A stretch of 64,000 nt of DNA, from the NCBI RefSeq assembly GCF_001549985.1, contig NZ_LROZ01000011.1:1-64000 (forward strand), read 5' to 3'. Both the position numbers and the translations under genes were made by a program. A model generated the notes under the pieces. The model saw only the letters and a program-made list of their open reading frames with translations. It searched no databases and had not been told where the DNA came from. Positions 23,716-33,673 of this stretch are shown in pieces. Positions within the stretch are counted from its first letter, which is position 1. Each line of letters begins with the position of its first letter. The stretch is from Myroides odoratus. GTDB lineage: Bacteria > Bacteroidota > Bacteroidia > Flavobacteriales > Flavobacteriaceae.

Positions 23716-25776
23716 ATGATACAAGATCCGAAGAGATATACGCTAACTGCGGCATTGCCTTATACCAATGGGCCAATCCATATTGGACACCTAGCAGGTG
23801 TTTATGTTCCAGCTGATATTTATGCTCGATTCTTGCGAATGCAAGGCAAAGATGTTGCCTTCATCTGTGGAAGCGACGAACACGGGGTGGCTATTTCTAT
23901 GAAAGCGAAAAAAGAAGGCATTACCCCTCAACAGGTAATTGATAAATACAACGGCATTATCAAACAATCTTTTGAAGATTTTGGTATTTCTTTTGACAAC
24001 TATTCTCGTACCTCCTCTTCTATTCACCATCAGACAGCTTCTGAATTTTTCAAGAAATTGTACAACGAAGGAAAATTTATTGAAGAGGTAACGGAACAAT
24101 TATACGACGAACAAGCACAGCAATTCTTAGCAGACCGCTTTGTAACAGGAACTTGCCCGAAATGTGGAAATGAAGAAGCGTATGGAGACCAATGTGAAAA
24201 ATGTGGTACCTCTTTAAATGCAACGGATTTAATCAATCCTAAATCAACCATTTCAGGTAGTAAACCCATCTTAAAAGCAACCAAACACTGGTTTTTACCA
24301 TTAGATCAATACGACGGATTCTTGCGTCAGTGGATTTTAGAAGGACATAAAAACGATTGGAAACCCAATGTATATGGACAAGTAAAGTCTTGGTTAGATG
24401 ATGGATTAAAACCTCGTGCGGTAACTCGCGATTTAGACTGGGGGATTCCCGTTCCTGTTGAAGGTGCAGATGGAAAAGTTTTATACGTATGGTTTGATGC
24501 ACCTATTGGGTACATTTCCTCAACGAAAGAATGGGCCGCACGCGTAGGAAAAGATTGGGAACCGTATTGGAAATCAGAAGATACTAAATTGGTACACTTC
24601 ATCGGAAAAGATAATATCGTATTCCACTGTGTTATTTTCCCAGCGATGTTAAAAGCAGAAGGAAGCTACATCTTACCAGATAATGTACCAGCAAATGAGT
24701 TCTTGAACTTAGAAGGAAACAAGCTTTCTACGTCGAAGAACTGGGCGGTTTGGTTGCATGAATACTTGGAAGATTTCCCAGGAAAACAAGATGTATTGCG
24801 TTATGCTTTAACGGCAAATGCACCAGAAACAAAAGACAATGACTTTACATGGAAGGATTTCCAAGCAAGAAATAACAACGAATTAGTAGCTATTTTTGGA
24901 AATTTCATCAACCGTGTAGTAGTATTAACAAATAAATATTACAACGGTGTAGTTCCACAACCACATGCCTTTTCTGATGTGGATATTGCTACTTTACAAG
25001 AATTAAGAGCCTATCCAGCTGTAATCGAAAGTTCAATCGATCGTTACCGCTTCAGAGAAGCTTTAGGTGAAGTAATGAATGTGGCACGTTTAGGAAATAA
25101 ATACTTGGCGGATGAAGAGCCTTGGAAATTAATCAAGGAAGATGCGGATCGCGTTCAAACGCAAATGTATGTCGCTTTGCAAATTGCAGCGGCTTTAAGT
25201 ACGTTAGCAGAGCCTTTCTTGCCCTTTACTGCAGCAAAATTAAAATCGATCTTGCGCTTAGCAACACCGATTGCCTGGCCTGCCGTTGAAGTAGATCAAC
25301 CGTTAATTCAACATGGACACCAAATTGGAGAAGCGGAATTATTATTTGCTAAGATTGAGGATGAAGAGGTTCAAAAACAATTGGATCGTTTAGAAGCATC
25401 AAAACAGGCAAATAAGGCAGCAAATGCAGTAGTGGAGCCACAAAAAGAAACAGCAACCTATGACGATTTCACTAAATTAGATTTGCGTGTTGGAACGATT
25501 GTAGAAGCGGAAAAAATGCCAAAAGCAAACAAACTTTTAGTATTAAAAGTGGATACCGGAATGGATGTAAGAACGATTGTATCGGGAATTGCTGAGCATT
25601 TCAAACCAGAAGAAATCATCGGGAAACGCGTAACTGTTTTGGCGAATTTAGCACCACGAGCTTTACGCGGTGTAGAAAGTCAAGGGATGATCTTAATGAC
25701 AGAAGATGCCAACGGTAAATTGGTATTTGTCAACCCAGATGAAGAGGGTGTAAAAAACGGAGCAACGATTAATTAA
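23716..25776 (+). CDS. metG: Methionyl-tRNA synthetase with C-terminal tRNA-binding domain
   Basis: A 686-residue class I synthetase charging tRNA-Met. HIGH motif H22-I-G-H25; zinc knuckle with paired CxxC at about 147-166 (CPKCG ... CEKCG); KMSKS counterpart reads K336-L-S-T-S-K341, the usual form in this enzyme class in Bacteroidota. The anticodon-binding helical domain follows, then a linker and an EMAPII-like OB domain (about 585-686, [18 protein letters not shown]) that dimerises and binds tRNA. It is monocistronic with promoter and terminator visible. Confidence 0.98.
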   Translation: MIQDPKRYTLTAALPYTNGPIHIGHLAGVYVPADIYARFLRMQGKDVAFICGSDEHGVAISMKAKKEGITPQQVIDKYNGIIKQSFEDFGISFDNYSRTSSSIHHQTASEFFKKLYNEGKFIEEVTEQLYDEQAQQFLADRFVTGTCPKCGNEEAYGDQCEKCGTSLNATDLINPKSTISGSKPILKATKHWFLPLDQYDGFLRQWILEGHKNDWKPNVYGQVKSWLDDGLKPRAVTRDLDWGIPVPVEGADGKVLYVWFDAPIGYISSTKEWAARVGKDWEPYWKSEDTKLVHFIGKDNIVFHCVIFPAMLKAEGSYILPDNVPANEFLNLEGNKLSTSKNWAVWLHEYLEDFPGKQDVLRYALTANAPETKDNDFTWKDFQARNNNELVAIFGNFINRVVVLTNKYYNGVVPQPHAFSDVDIATLQELRAYPAVIESSIDRYRFREALGEVMNVARLGNKYLADEEPWKLIKEDADRVQTQMYVALQIAAALSTLAEPFLPFTAAKLKSILRLATPIAWPAVEVDQPLIQHGHQIGEAELLFAKIEDEEVQKQLDRLEASKQANKAANAVVEPQKETATYDDFTKLDLRVGTIVEAEKMPKANKLLVLKVDTGMDVRTIVSGIAEHFKPEEIIGKRVTVLANLAPRALRGVESQGMILMTEDANGKLVFVNPDEEGVKNGATIN

Positions 25777-25786
25777 TTATACTAAA

Positions 25787-25812
25787 AAAAGCCTGCAAAT
25801 GCAGGCTTTTTT
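25787..25812. terminator. Bidirectional terminator, metG and 25822 gene
   Basis: Perfect 10-bp stem AAAAGCCTGC (25787-25796) with 25801-25810, loop AAAT, T run, between convergent genes. Confidence 0.92.
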
Positions 25813-25821
25813 ATTCTTGTT

Positions 25822-26256
25822 CTATTCTTTTTTCAGTATTGATATAATCTTTTTGGGCTTAAGCATTTGTTTAGACCAAAATACAATAGCTCCATCATAC
25901 CCTCCTGTTTGTTCTTTTTGATTTTCATCAAATACGTACAGCGTACTTGAAACTGAAGAGTTGAGTTGAAAATACCTAGATCTCACATCTTGAAAAAAAC
26001 GAGCTTTATCTGTTTTTGACACTGAACAAATAAATGCTATTTTTTTACCTTTCAAATCCAAAGGCTGTCCTTCTTGCTTAAAATAATCCGCTAAGAAAAG
26101 GCCTTCCTCTTCACTCAAAATGGACAAACCATTTTGTCCCAAAGTATCCAATTTTTCACACCAATGTTCGGGTATATCTTTCCAATCTACACGAAATTGC
26201 TGAGCAAAGCAGCTATAACCCACCAATACAAAGCATAAAATAAAATAGTTTTTCAT
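25822..26256 (-). CDS. Secreted hypothetical protein
   Basis: A 144-residue protein with signal peptide MKNYFILCFVLVGYSCFAQ. The C-terminal 70 residues look like an alternating alpha/beta fold: LKGKKIAFICSVSKTDKARFFQD, then STLYVFDENQK, then YDGAIVFWSKQMLKP. No family is recognised. It is the next gene downstream of the RHS gene on the same strand, 279 bp away and behind a terminator, and has its own -7 box, so it is probably independent. An RHS immunity role is possible but not supported by more than position. Confidence 0.65.
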   Translation of the reverse strand: MKNYFILCFVLVGYSCFAQQFRVDWKDIPEHWCEKLDTLGQNGLSILSEEEGLFLADYFKQEGQPLDLKGKKIAFICSVSKTDKARFFQDVRSRYFQLNSSVSSTLYVFDENQKEQTGGYDGAIVFWSKQMLKPKKIISILKKE

Positions 26257-26281
26257 CTAACACGATACTAAAATAATAACT

Positions 26282-26289
26282 CAAATATA
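26282..26289 (-). promoter_or_regulatory. -7 box of the 25822-26256 gene
   Basis: TATATTTG on the - strand, 26 bases upstream of the ATG at 26256. Confidence 0.5.
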
Positions 26290-26465
26290 GAAAGAAATAC
26301 CAGTGTCCGAATTGATTCTAAAAAATTGAAGACATATTAAGGCAAGAGCTAACGCTATACCCCCTTTTCATCTAGAAACAAAGTGATAAATAAAGTCTTT
26401 ACTAGTGTTAGAGAAAGTTTCAAAAACGGACTACTCTAATTCTTTTCTGAAAATCAAATTTAACA

Positions 26466-26499
26466 AAAAAAGGGGATACATTAAAGTATCCCCTTTTTT
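26466..26499 (-). terminator. Terminator of the RHS operon
   Basis: Perfect 14-bp stem (26466-26479 with 26486-26499, core GGGGATAC/GTATCCCC) with A/T tracts, 37 bases after the RHS stop. Confidence 0.9.
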
Positions 26500-26535
26500 G
26501 ATCTAAACTCATAAATATAAGCACTTCTTCTCTTT

Positions 26536-29500
26536 TTAATTCTGCAAATAATGAGACATATAAGTACGGATACCTATACTTCTCAAATAAGCTTGACCAT
26601 GCAAGATAAAAGGGTGAATACCAATATTAAAAAAACCTGATCTCATTAATGCAGCACTCGTATGAGTTACACAGCTACTAAAGTATACATTATATTTAGG
26701 TGTATCTGTAGATAATTGAAGTCCATATTTTAGAATTTTTGATGTATTAACTCCAGATATCGTAGTCCTCCAAACTTTCGCCTCTCCAATATGATTAGAC
26801 CAATCTGCGTCACCTGGTACACTTTTAAATGGACTCAAAGAGAATCGTCCCCCCTCAGGTCCAAAAGAGATTATTGATTGATCCTTCATTGTCCCAGGTT
26901 CAACAATAGCAGAATGTCCTATTATTCCGTTATGATCTGTAACTAGTTCAGTATCTCCAATATTAGTAGTACTAAATCCAGCCATAACATCATTAATATT
27001 AGCTATAGCTCCTAATCCATAAGAAAAGTTTTGTAAAAAACTATTTCGTTTCTTCCCAAGATATCCAAACTGACCAGAAGAAAAATCAAAGGATCCGAAT
27101 CCAAAACTAACATTGACAGAATTCATTCCTCCCCCAACAAAATTCATTCCCAATGAATATGTAAAAGAAGAGACAATCATAGCTTGAGTACTAGCCATAA
27201 TAGCTCCACTAGCAGCTACGGAAGCTCCTAAATATCCAGATACACCACCAACAACAGCTCCACTCAACATATATCCCCATGTTTTTAAATTCCCTATATC
27301 TAATCCTTTTGCCTCTGCTATTTTATATCCAGTATATCCTCCAATCACAGCACCAATAATAACAGGTGCCCAAAAGAATTCTCCTGATTGATCTACATAA
27401 ACCAACGGATTATTTAACACATACCCATAACGGTTAAAATTTTGTGTATTAGTTGGATCTTGAACAAAATTATCAGGTGCTAAAAAACGACGTACTACAG
27501 GATCATACAAACGTCCATTCATGTGAATTAAAGCCACTCCTTGTAAATGCTCATGCCCCGTATATCCACGATCAATAAAAGTCAATTTACCTAAATCATT
27601 CCCCTGTCCATCTTTAACAAAAACTACATTACCCCAAGCATCAAAATGTCTATCTTCAATAATAGCCCCTGTATTGTTCATTACTGTCAAAATACTGCCT
27701 AAATAATCACGGTTAACATAATAATACTCAAGTGCATTTTCTCCTTTAGCCATGACAGTGGCAGAATACGCGTCACCATCTAAATAGAAAACAAAATCAA
27801 CACTATTATTCGTTTTATTGTAATTTACTTCTATACTCCCATCAGATGAATAATAACGTCTTAAAGGACTTTGCTCCTTTGTTGTAGCTAAATCGCCATA
27901 ATACATCACACTGCGTTGATTATTCGGATTGTAATCAAAATAAATATTTTCTTTTCCTTCCTCTTTAATCCAAACAGGATTCTTCGATGTATTATATAAT
28001 ACCCTTTGTTCTGGACGCACTTGATAGTATGATTGAGCTACTGGGGCTAAGTCAATTGACTCTAACTGATAGGATATTGTACTAGGATACCCATACTCAC
28101 CTATTGCATTACTTTCTATACGCCCTTTATTGTCATACATTTGTGTTTCTTGAACTCCTACTTTATTTGTAAATGACGTTAATCGATCTAAATCATCATA
28201 ACCAAAAGTTTCTGTACGATTATTAAATGCCGTTGTTCTTCTTGTTCTACTCATTAGGTTCCCTCTAGTACCATCAAACTGATAACTTAAATTGAATAGA
28301 TTTAGCATTCCATCTTTTATACTACTTGTTTTTGGATATCCATAAATATCATAACCCTTAGTAAGCTCTAATCCATTTCCTAACTTTATTTTTAATAATT
28401 GACTATTTTCATTCATACCTTCTTTAGAAGTAAGTACTTGATTAGTTAACGCATCAAGAACTTGCCAATGGAATCCATTTTTGTACTGGTGTTTTATTTT
28501 CTTCTCAGCAGATTTGCCATGTGATATTGCTGAAAATATTTCTTCTGATTCTCTACCAAATTCATCAAAAACTATTTTTTTTCCAAATATTCCAAATGGT
28601 GTACTCTCAAGTGTTTTAATGAGTCTATTCTTATTATCATACTCATAATTATTGGTGTAATTTTGTCCATTAACAATAGCAATAGAAGAAATTAATTGTT
28701 TTGTAGTTTCTCCATAATTATAATTAATTTCAGTATTATTATTATCTCCAATAATTTTTTTACTCACTAATTTCCCAAAACCATCTAAGATGAATTGAGT
28801 CGTTCCTTTAGGTGATATTTCTTTAATTAATTCTCCAAAAGCATTATAGGTATAAGTATAAGTGCCTGCTGAAGGGTCAATCAATTTTGTTTTTCTACCC
28901 CATCCATCTTGCTCTTGAGATACAACAATATCTGCATAATTAGCAGACTTTAAATTTCCATTAGAAAAATAAACATACTTAATTTCTCCTCCTGCATCCT
29001 TTCTACTTGTTACATGACCTACTGAATTAACTTTCGTTTCCTTTACAGAAACACCATCGTTTACTGTTGTTGTTGTTACAGAATAAGTAGATGTAATTTC
29101 TTTTCCTTTACTTGTTTTAAGTTTACTTACTCTACCTTTTTTATCATAAATTGTCTCATTCCATAAAGATGGAATATTTCCAAAATAGTTTTCACTTTCT
29201 TTAATCAATCGATTAAAAGCATCATATTCAAATGATTTACTTACAATTTCACCTATTACATTTTTAGCTGATGTTTGTATTATATTGCCTTTTCTATCAT
29301 ATTTTTCCTTACTCCATATACCTGTTTCTGCTGTTTTTGTAATTTCAGATCCTTTATTCGTTTTTACATAGTTGATCGTATTTTTTTTCCCTAGATAATC
29401 CGTAGTATTTGTTGGTTGTTCCCAACTATTATAAACATATTGTGTTTTATGTCCCAACTCATTTGTCTTCTCAGTTAAAACTCCGCGATTACTATTGTAT

Positions 29501-32500
29501 TTATACTCTGTTTTTAAACCTTCAAAATTTGTTTCTTCAGTTAAAAAACGTCCATAATGTCCATATTTATAGGTTTTTTTTCGCTCAGGTAAATTCCCTG
29601 CTTTCATACTCTTTTCTACCATATTACCAAAGGAGTCATATCCAATTTTTTCTTTGAGAATTTCAGTTGAATTATTCCCTTTTTTCGACACTTCAATTAC
29701 ATTTCCTTTCTCATCATACGTATAACTATCTTCTGTGATAAAACTACTCTCTCCTGTAACAATTTGCGTATATTTCGATTTCACCAATCGACTCATAAAA
29801 TAGTTCGGATTTGCAACTCCATAAGCATAGGTATTTTCGATTGTCTCTGTTTTTTCTGTAATAGTTCCTGGTTGACCAACTAATGAAAGACCTTTAACTA
29901 ATTTATATAAAGATGTTTGCTTAATTATATCATTATAAGAATTGTATACATTCGTTGTTTCTTTCATAAAAGAGTCTGAAAACAACAATCCTCCTAAATT
30001 ACTTTCCTTTGTTTTTGTTAATTGCGCTTTAAAAACTTTATTCGTCAATAATTCTGTTTGATACTCATAGTTTATTATACTTTCATAAGCCTTATTTCTA
30101 AACATTGTACCAGGTACAAGTACTTCTGTGAATTTATCCCATTGGTTACCTGCAATTACACTTTCTTTTTTCAACAAACCTCTATTGATAATGTCAAACT
30201 CTTTGATATTTTTAAACATATTCTCAGGTTTATCATACCAATTAGTACTAACATTTCCCTTAAAGCCTATAAATCCAAGGCCATGAAGATTAAAAACAGG
30301 TGAAGCATAAGCAAATGATTGATATAAATTATTTGTACCATCAAAAACCCGTACTCTTGATACAACTGACATATTAGGCAAGAAGTTAAGTTCAGCTAAA
30401 GGATACTGCACTGTCCTTGTATCAAATTTTTGAAAATGAGAAAAATCTAAATTTTGTTGATCAATACCATATTGTCCATATTGGATTTCAGTAACCAATC
30501 CATCACTTTTTATTTCCTTAAGCAATTTATCTCGATTCGTATTATGCGACAATTCAAATTCGATAATCGCACCACTCGCAAAAAAGCCAAGTCGATAATT
30601 ATTTTTCGAAAATGCAAAATTTCGATTGGGCGTCAAATTAAACGGTATAGGGAAATATATTTTGTCTCCATACATTTGCATTGTTATCCCCAGTGATTCT
30701 GTCCAATAATTATCTCCATCCCAACTAGAACTTTTAAATTCTCCTCCTCCCATATTTTTCATAACCAATACCCCAACTATTGACCCCACATAACTAGTAA
30801 ACGGAGTGTTCTTAGCAATTTGAGCATTGGTTGAAATTTGAATAATATCCGTTTTTCCATCATTATCGATATCATCACAAATAATAGTCTTATAATTTCG
30901 TAAACCCCTTAAACCAGTATTTTCAAATATTCTATTATGATCATGGTTATATCCTGTTGGTTCGCAATAAAAACCTCTATCCGCATTTTTTCTCTCGAAA
31001 CTTGTTCCTGTACTATAATAAAAATAAGAAGAATACTGATTAGCTATTAGCAAATCCAACTTACCGTCTCCATTGAAATCACCAATGTGGATTTGGCTGT
31101 CTTTTGTGATAGAATCATCTGTATATTGGTAAGTCAATTCTAATTTATTCGTAATAGAATTTATTGTATACAATAATAAAGCCCCTTTATTAATTAACAA
31201 GACATCAGTTTTTCCATCACCAGTGAAATCTTGAGTTATAATCTGAATAGCATTTCTATGACGTAAGAAACCCAAATGAGTCATCGTAGCTCCTTCATTT
31301 CTATCCATATTTAGTAAATAAACATCCTCCGATGAATGATAGTAGACCTTATCGGTTCTTTCTCCATAATAATCACATAACTCAATATAGCTTTCTTCAT
31401 ATTTCTCTATAGCTAAAACCCCTGTCTTCCCACTTCCAGTAAAATCTCCAATATAATAATCTCTATCTGGAACAAACTGAAGGGTACCTCCACATTCAAA
31501 TGGGCTACTAAAATCTATAAAAGTAGCAGGAAAATTAAAGGTCTTTGAATAATCCTCTATAATGTTATTGTTCTCAAATTTATTAACGACTATCTTATTA
31601 TCAATTATGGTTACCCAGCTATCCTTGGGCTGCAATTCATTATTTTGGTTTACTCCTGTAAAGCGAAAAATATTTTTAAATTTTGCTCTATCATTAATTA
31701 ATTTATACGTCCCTGTTTTTTGATTACTTACAGATGTATTGAATACCCAATATTCTGCTTTAGAAGTGTCATATAAGAGATAGTCTAAATCACCATCACC
31801 ATCAAAATCACCTGTAACGATACTATGTGTCTGTGCAGTTACATCCTTCTCCAAATTACTATTTGTAACCCGAGAATAGAGTTGTGTCGTACTTTTGACT
31901 TTTCCATCTGCTCGATCATATACAAATTCAAGTGGAGCTAAGGATTTTTCGTCTATTCCATTAAACTCTTTTATACTCTTTAATTGTAAGTACCCTAGCC
32001 ACAACTTGTCATACTCTAATTGATACGATCTAAAAACTTGTCCTCCACTTATTGCTTCAATTTGAGTCAAATATTGATTATTGCTGAATTTTTGCCCCCC
32101 TACATAAAATTCGTCAGTAACATCATTCCTTCTGTCATAATAAAACTTAACTTCATTATCATATAATCTAAATGTAGGTTTTACATCAATATTTACTTGT
32201 TGTGACTCCGTTACTTGTTCAGAATTAGGTGTAGGTGTAAGAACAACGTCGCCCGGATTAGTAATTATTGACGAAAGTCTTGATACATATTGAATTGACG
32301 AAATAAGTAAAATACCATCCTTTTCTTCATATTTATAGACTAAACTATTATTTGAAGCATCCTTCCAACTGTCAATACTATAGAGGAGCTTTGAACGAGA
32401 ATTATCTGTATTTCCGTAAGTAGCAACACTACCATTTGGATACTGTACCTTAAAATATCGAGGTCCATAACTTACTCCATAAGGAGACACCCCATGAGAG

Positions 32501-32961
32501 GTAATTTTAAGATTTGAATAATTTTCGGTTTGATACTCTGCTCCATCTCCTCCATAAGTTCCTGATTTTAAAAGTAAGCGCTGACCATCTAATGCAAATC
32601 GATCCGAAGCAGAAAAATCGACAGCGCTCTTTTTTCCATCGTGATATAAAGTAGAAGGTACTCTACTTATACCAGAAACACCAGAGATTGACCATCCTAA
32701 TCCAACTATACCATTTGCGGCCTGACTATTATAAACTAAGTTTATAGTAGGTTCTACTCCATTAACTCCTTTTGGGACTTGAATCGGAACAGTATAAATA
32801 GCTGCACCTACCAAATCAACGTTTAGGCTACCTTCTGTTTTTCCAATTGGGTTATCATTAACGGGGAATGGGATTGGATTATCTGGTAAAACCACCACTT
32901 GACTATACGATACAATAGCAGTGAATACACTACACAGTAATAATAAGTATTTATTTCTCAT
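26536..32961 (-). CDS. Giant SpvB/RHS-repeat surface protein with putative effector tail
   Basis: 2141 residues with a signal peptide (about 1-20). The N-terminal SpvB-like domain contains GAAIYTVPIQVPKGVNG and NLVYNSQAANGIVGLGWS. FG-GAP/VCBS-like repeats follow (GDFDGDGDLDYLL, QDFTGDGKTDVLL, GDFNGDGKLDLLI, DDIDNDGKTDIIQ), then many YD repeats (YDSFGN, YDKKGR, YDDLDR). The RHS core lies near 1798-1860 (GYTGHEH, MNGRLYDPVVRRFLAPD, NRYGYVLNNPLVYVDQSGE). After it come a Gly/Ala-rich stretch and a distinct tail with GHSA (H2016) and SSCVTHTS (C2097, H2100), which may be a Cys-His enzyme. The RHS shell usually encapsulates such tails. It lies 3 bp after a T9SS-signal gene. Confidence 0.93.
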   Translation of the reverse strand: MRNKYLLLLCSVFTAIVSYSQVVVLPDNPIPFPVNDNPIGKTEGSLNVDLVGAAIYTVPIQVPKGVNGVEPTINLVYNSQAANGIVGLGWSISGVSGISRVPSTLYHDGKKSAVDFSASDRFALDGQRLLLKSGTYGGDGAEYQTENYSNLKITSHGVSPYGVSYGPRYFKVQYPNGSVATYGNTDNSRSKLLYSIDSWKDASNNSLVYKYEEKDGILLISSIQYVSRLSSIITNPGDVVLTPTPNSEQVTESQQVNIDVKPTFRLYDNEVKFYYDRRNDVTDEFYVGGQKFSNNQYLTQIEAISGGQVFRSYQLEYDKLWLGYLQLKSIKEFNGIDEKSLAPLEFVYDRADGKVKSTTQLYSRVTNSNLEKDVTAQTHSIVTGDFDGDGDLDYLLYDTSKAEYWVFNTSVSNQKTGTYKLINDRAKFKNIFRFTGVNQNNELQPKDSWVTIIDNKIVVNKFENNNIIEDYSKTFNFPATFIDFSSPFECGGTLQFVPDRDYYIGDFTGSGKTGVLAIEKYEESYIELCDYYGERTDKVYYHSSEDVYLLNMDRNEGATMTHLGFLRHRNAIQIITQDFTGDGKTDVLLINKGALLLYTINSITNKLELTYQYTDDSITKDSQIHIGDFNGDGKLDLLIANQYSSYFYYSTGTSFERKNADRGFYCEPTGYNHDHNRIFENTGLRGLRNYKTIICDDIDNDGKTDIIQISTNAQIAKNTPFTSYVGSIVGVLVMKNMGGGEFKSSSWDGDNYWTESLGITMQMYGDKIYFPIPFNLTPNRNFAFSKNNYRLGFFASGAIIEFELSHNTNRDKLLKEIKSDGLVTEIQYGQYGIDQQNLDFSHFQKFDTRTVQYPLAELNFLPNMSVVSRVRVFDGTNNLYQSFAYASPVFNLHGLGFIGFKGNVSTNWYDKPENMFKNIKEFDIINRGLLKKESVIAGNQWDKFTEVLVPGTMFRNKAYESIINYEYQTELLTNKVFKAQLTKTKESNLGGLLFSDSFMKETTNVYNSYNDIIKQTSLYKLVKGLSLVGQPGTITEKTETIENTYAYGVANPNYFMSRLVKSKYTQIVTGESSFITEDSYTYDEKGNVIEVSKKGNNSTEILKEKIGYDSFGNMVEKSMKAGNLPERKKTYKYGHYGRFLTEETNFEGLKTEYKYNSNRGVLTEKTNELGHKTQYVYNSWEQPTNTTDYLGKKNTINYVKTNKGSEITKTAETGIWSKEKYDRKGNIIQTSAKNVIGEIVSKSFEYDAFNRLIKESENYFGNIPSLWNETIYDKKGRVSKLKTSKGKEITSTYSVTTTTVNDGVSVKETKVNSVGHVTSRKDAGGEIKYVYFSNGNLKSANYADIVVSQEQDGWGRKTKLIDPSAGTYTYTYNAFGELIKEISPKGTTQFILDGFGKLVSKKIIGDNNNTEINYNYGETTKQLISSIAIVNGQNYTNNYEYDNKNRLIKTLESTPFGIFGKKIVFDEFGRESEEIFSAISHGKSAEKKIKHQYKNGFHWQVLDALTNQVLTSKEGMNENSQLLKIKLGNGLELTKGYDIYGYPKTSSIKDGMLNLFNLSYQFDGTRGNLMSRTRRTTAFNNRTETFGYDDLDRLTSFTNKVGVQETQMYDNKGRIESNAIGEYGYPSTISYQLESIDLAPVAQSYYQVRPEQRVLYNTSKNPVWIKEEGKENIYFDYNPNNQRSVMYYGDLATTKEQSPLRRYYSSDGSIEVNYNKTNNSVDFVFYLDGDAYSATVMAKGENALEYYYVNRDYLGSILTVMNNTGAIIEDRHFDAWGNVVFVKDGQGNDLGKLTFIDRGYTGHEHLQGVALIHMNGRLYDPVVRRFLAPDNFVQDPTNTQNFNRYGYVLNNPLVYVDQSGEFFWAPVIIGAVIGGYTGYKIAEAKGLDIGNLKTWGYMLSGAVVGGVSGYLGASVAASGAIMASTQAMIVSSFTYSLGMNFVGGGMNSVNVSFGFGSFDFSSGQFGYLGKKRNSFLQNFSYGLGAIANINDVMAGFSTTNIGDTELVTDHNGIIGHSAIVEPGTMKDQSIISFGPEGGRFSLSPFKSVPGDADWSNHIGEAKVWRTTISGVNTSKILKYGLQLSTDTPKYNVYFSSCVTHTSAALMRSGFFNIGIHPFILHGQAYLRSIGIRTYMSHYLQN

Positions 32962-32964
32962 CGC

Positions 32965-33414
32965 TTATCGTTTAATGATTGTAATATTTTCTTTCGTTCC
33001 ATCTTGATAAAAGACAACCATAAAATAAGACCCCTTAGGCAATTGATCAAATCTTACTTGGGTCTGATTTTCAAAAGAAAGATTTCCGATTTGTTGTAGC
33101 ACTTGATGATTAGCCGTGTACAAGCTGATGGCAGCTACTTCTTTATACACTCTATCCCATTCTACATACAACACATTTTGAACTGGATTGGGATAGTATT
33201 TCAATTTAGAATCCTCATAACCAAACATTTCTTGCTCAGTTTGAGTATCCTCTCCATTTTCGAACATTGACCTCGCAACTGGCGTCATGTCAATTTCAAT
33301 GCCTCGATAAATTTGATTTCCTGCACTATCATACTCAAAAACCACCTTAGTAGGTAACTGTTGAGCTAAAGCAACTAAAGGAAACAAAACCATTAGTAAG
33401 ACAATTTTATTCAT
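32965..33414 (-). CDS. Mini-protein with T9SS type A sorting domain
   Basis: 149 residues: a signal peptide ending LVALAQ (about 18), a short insert (VVFEYDSAGNQIYRGIEID, itself YD-repeat-like), and a C-terminal sorting domain of about 80 residues (KYYPNPVQNVLYVEW ... QLPKGSYFMVVFYQDG ... TIIKR). Such domains direct cargo through the type IX system for surface attachment. Here there is almost no cargo. The gene sits 3 bp upstream of the RHS gene, whose product has no such domain, and both share one promoter region. An adaptor that brings the RHS protein to the T9SS in trans is a plausible reading, as inference. Confidence 0.88.
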   Translation of the reverse strand: MNKIVLLMVLFPLVALAQQLPTKVVFEYDSAGNQIYRGIEIDMTPVARSMFENGEDTQTEQEMFGYEDSKLKYYPNPVQNVLYVEWDRVYKEVAAISLYTANHQVLQQIGNLSFENQTQVRFDQLPKGSYFMVVFYQDGTKENITIIKR

Positions 33415-33423
33415 TGTTTAAAA

Positions 33424-33458
33424 AATTAAGTTAATTATTTCGCGAAATTAAGTTAATT
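33424..33458. promoter_or_regulatory. Operator-like triple palindrome before the RHS operon
   Basis: Two identical 13-base near-palindromes AATTAAGTTAATT (33424-33436 and 33446-33458), 22 bases apart (two helical turns), flank a perfect 12-base palindrome ATTTCGCGAAAT (33437-33448). The whole lies 10-44 bases before the ATG at 33414. A -7-like TAATTTCG (- strand, 33443-33450, one mismatch) falls inside it, so a bound dimer pair would cover the promoter. Confidence 0.5.
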
Positions 33459-33620
33459 TATCCTTTAAAAAGCACAGTGTTTTTATTTTTAAACATAAAT
33501 AAAATAAACTTTACTGTTATTTAATATTAAATATATAACATGTTAATATTTTATTAATAATCAACTAATAAGAAACAGAAATCTCCTAATATTTTTTACC
33601 ATTGAAAAAAAATCAAAAAA

Positions 33621-33648
33621 AAAAGTCCAGTTAAAAAACCAGACTTTT
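33621..33648 (-). terminator. Weak terminator of the aldo/keto reductase gene
   Basis: Seven-base stem AAAAGTC/GACTTTT (33621-33627 with 33642-33648), with an A tract on the + strand that gives a T run on the - strand. Confidence 0.45.
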
Positions 33649-33673
33649 ATATTTAACATAAACTATGTACTCC

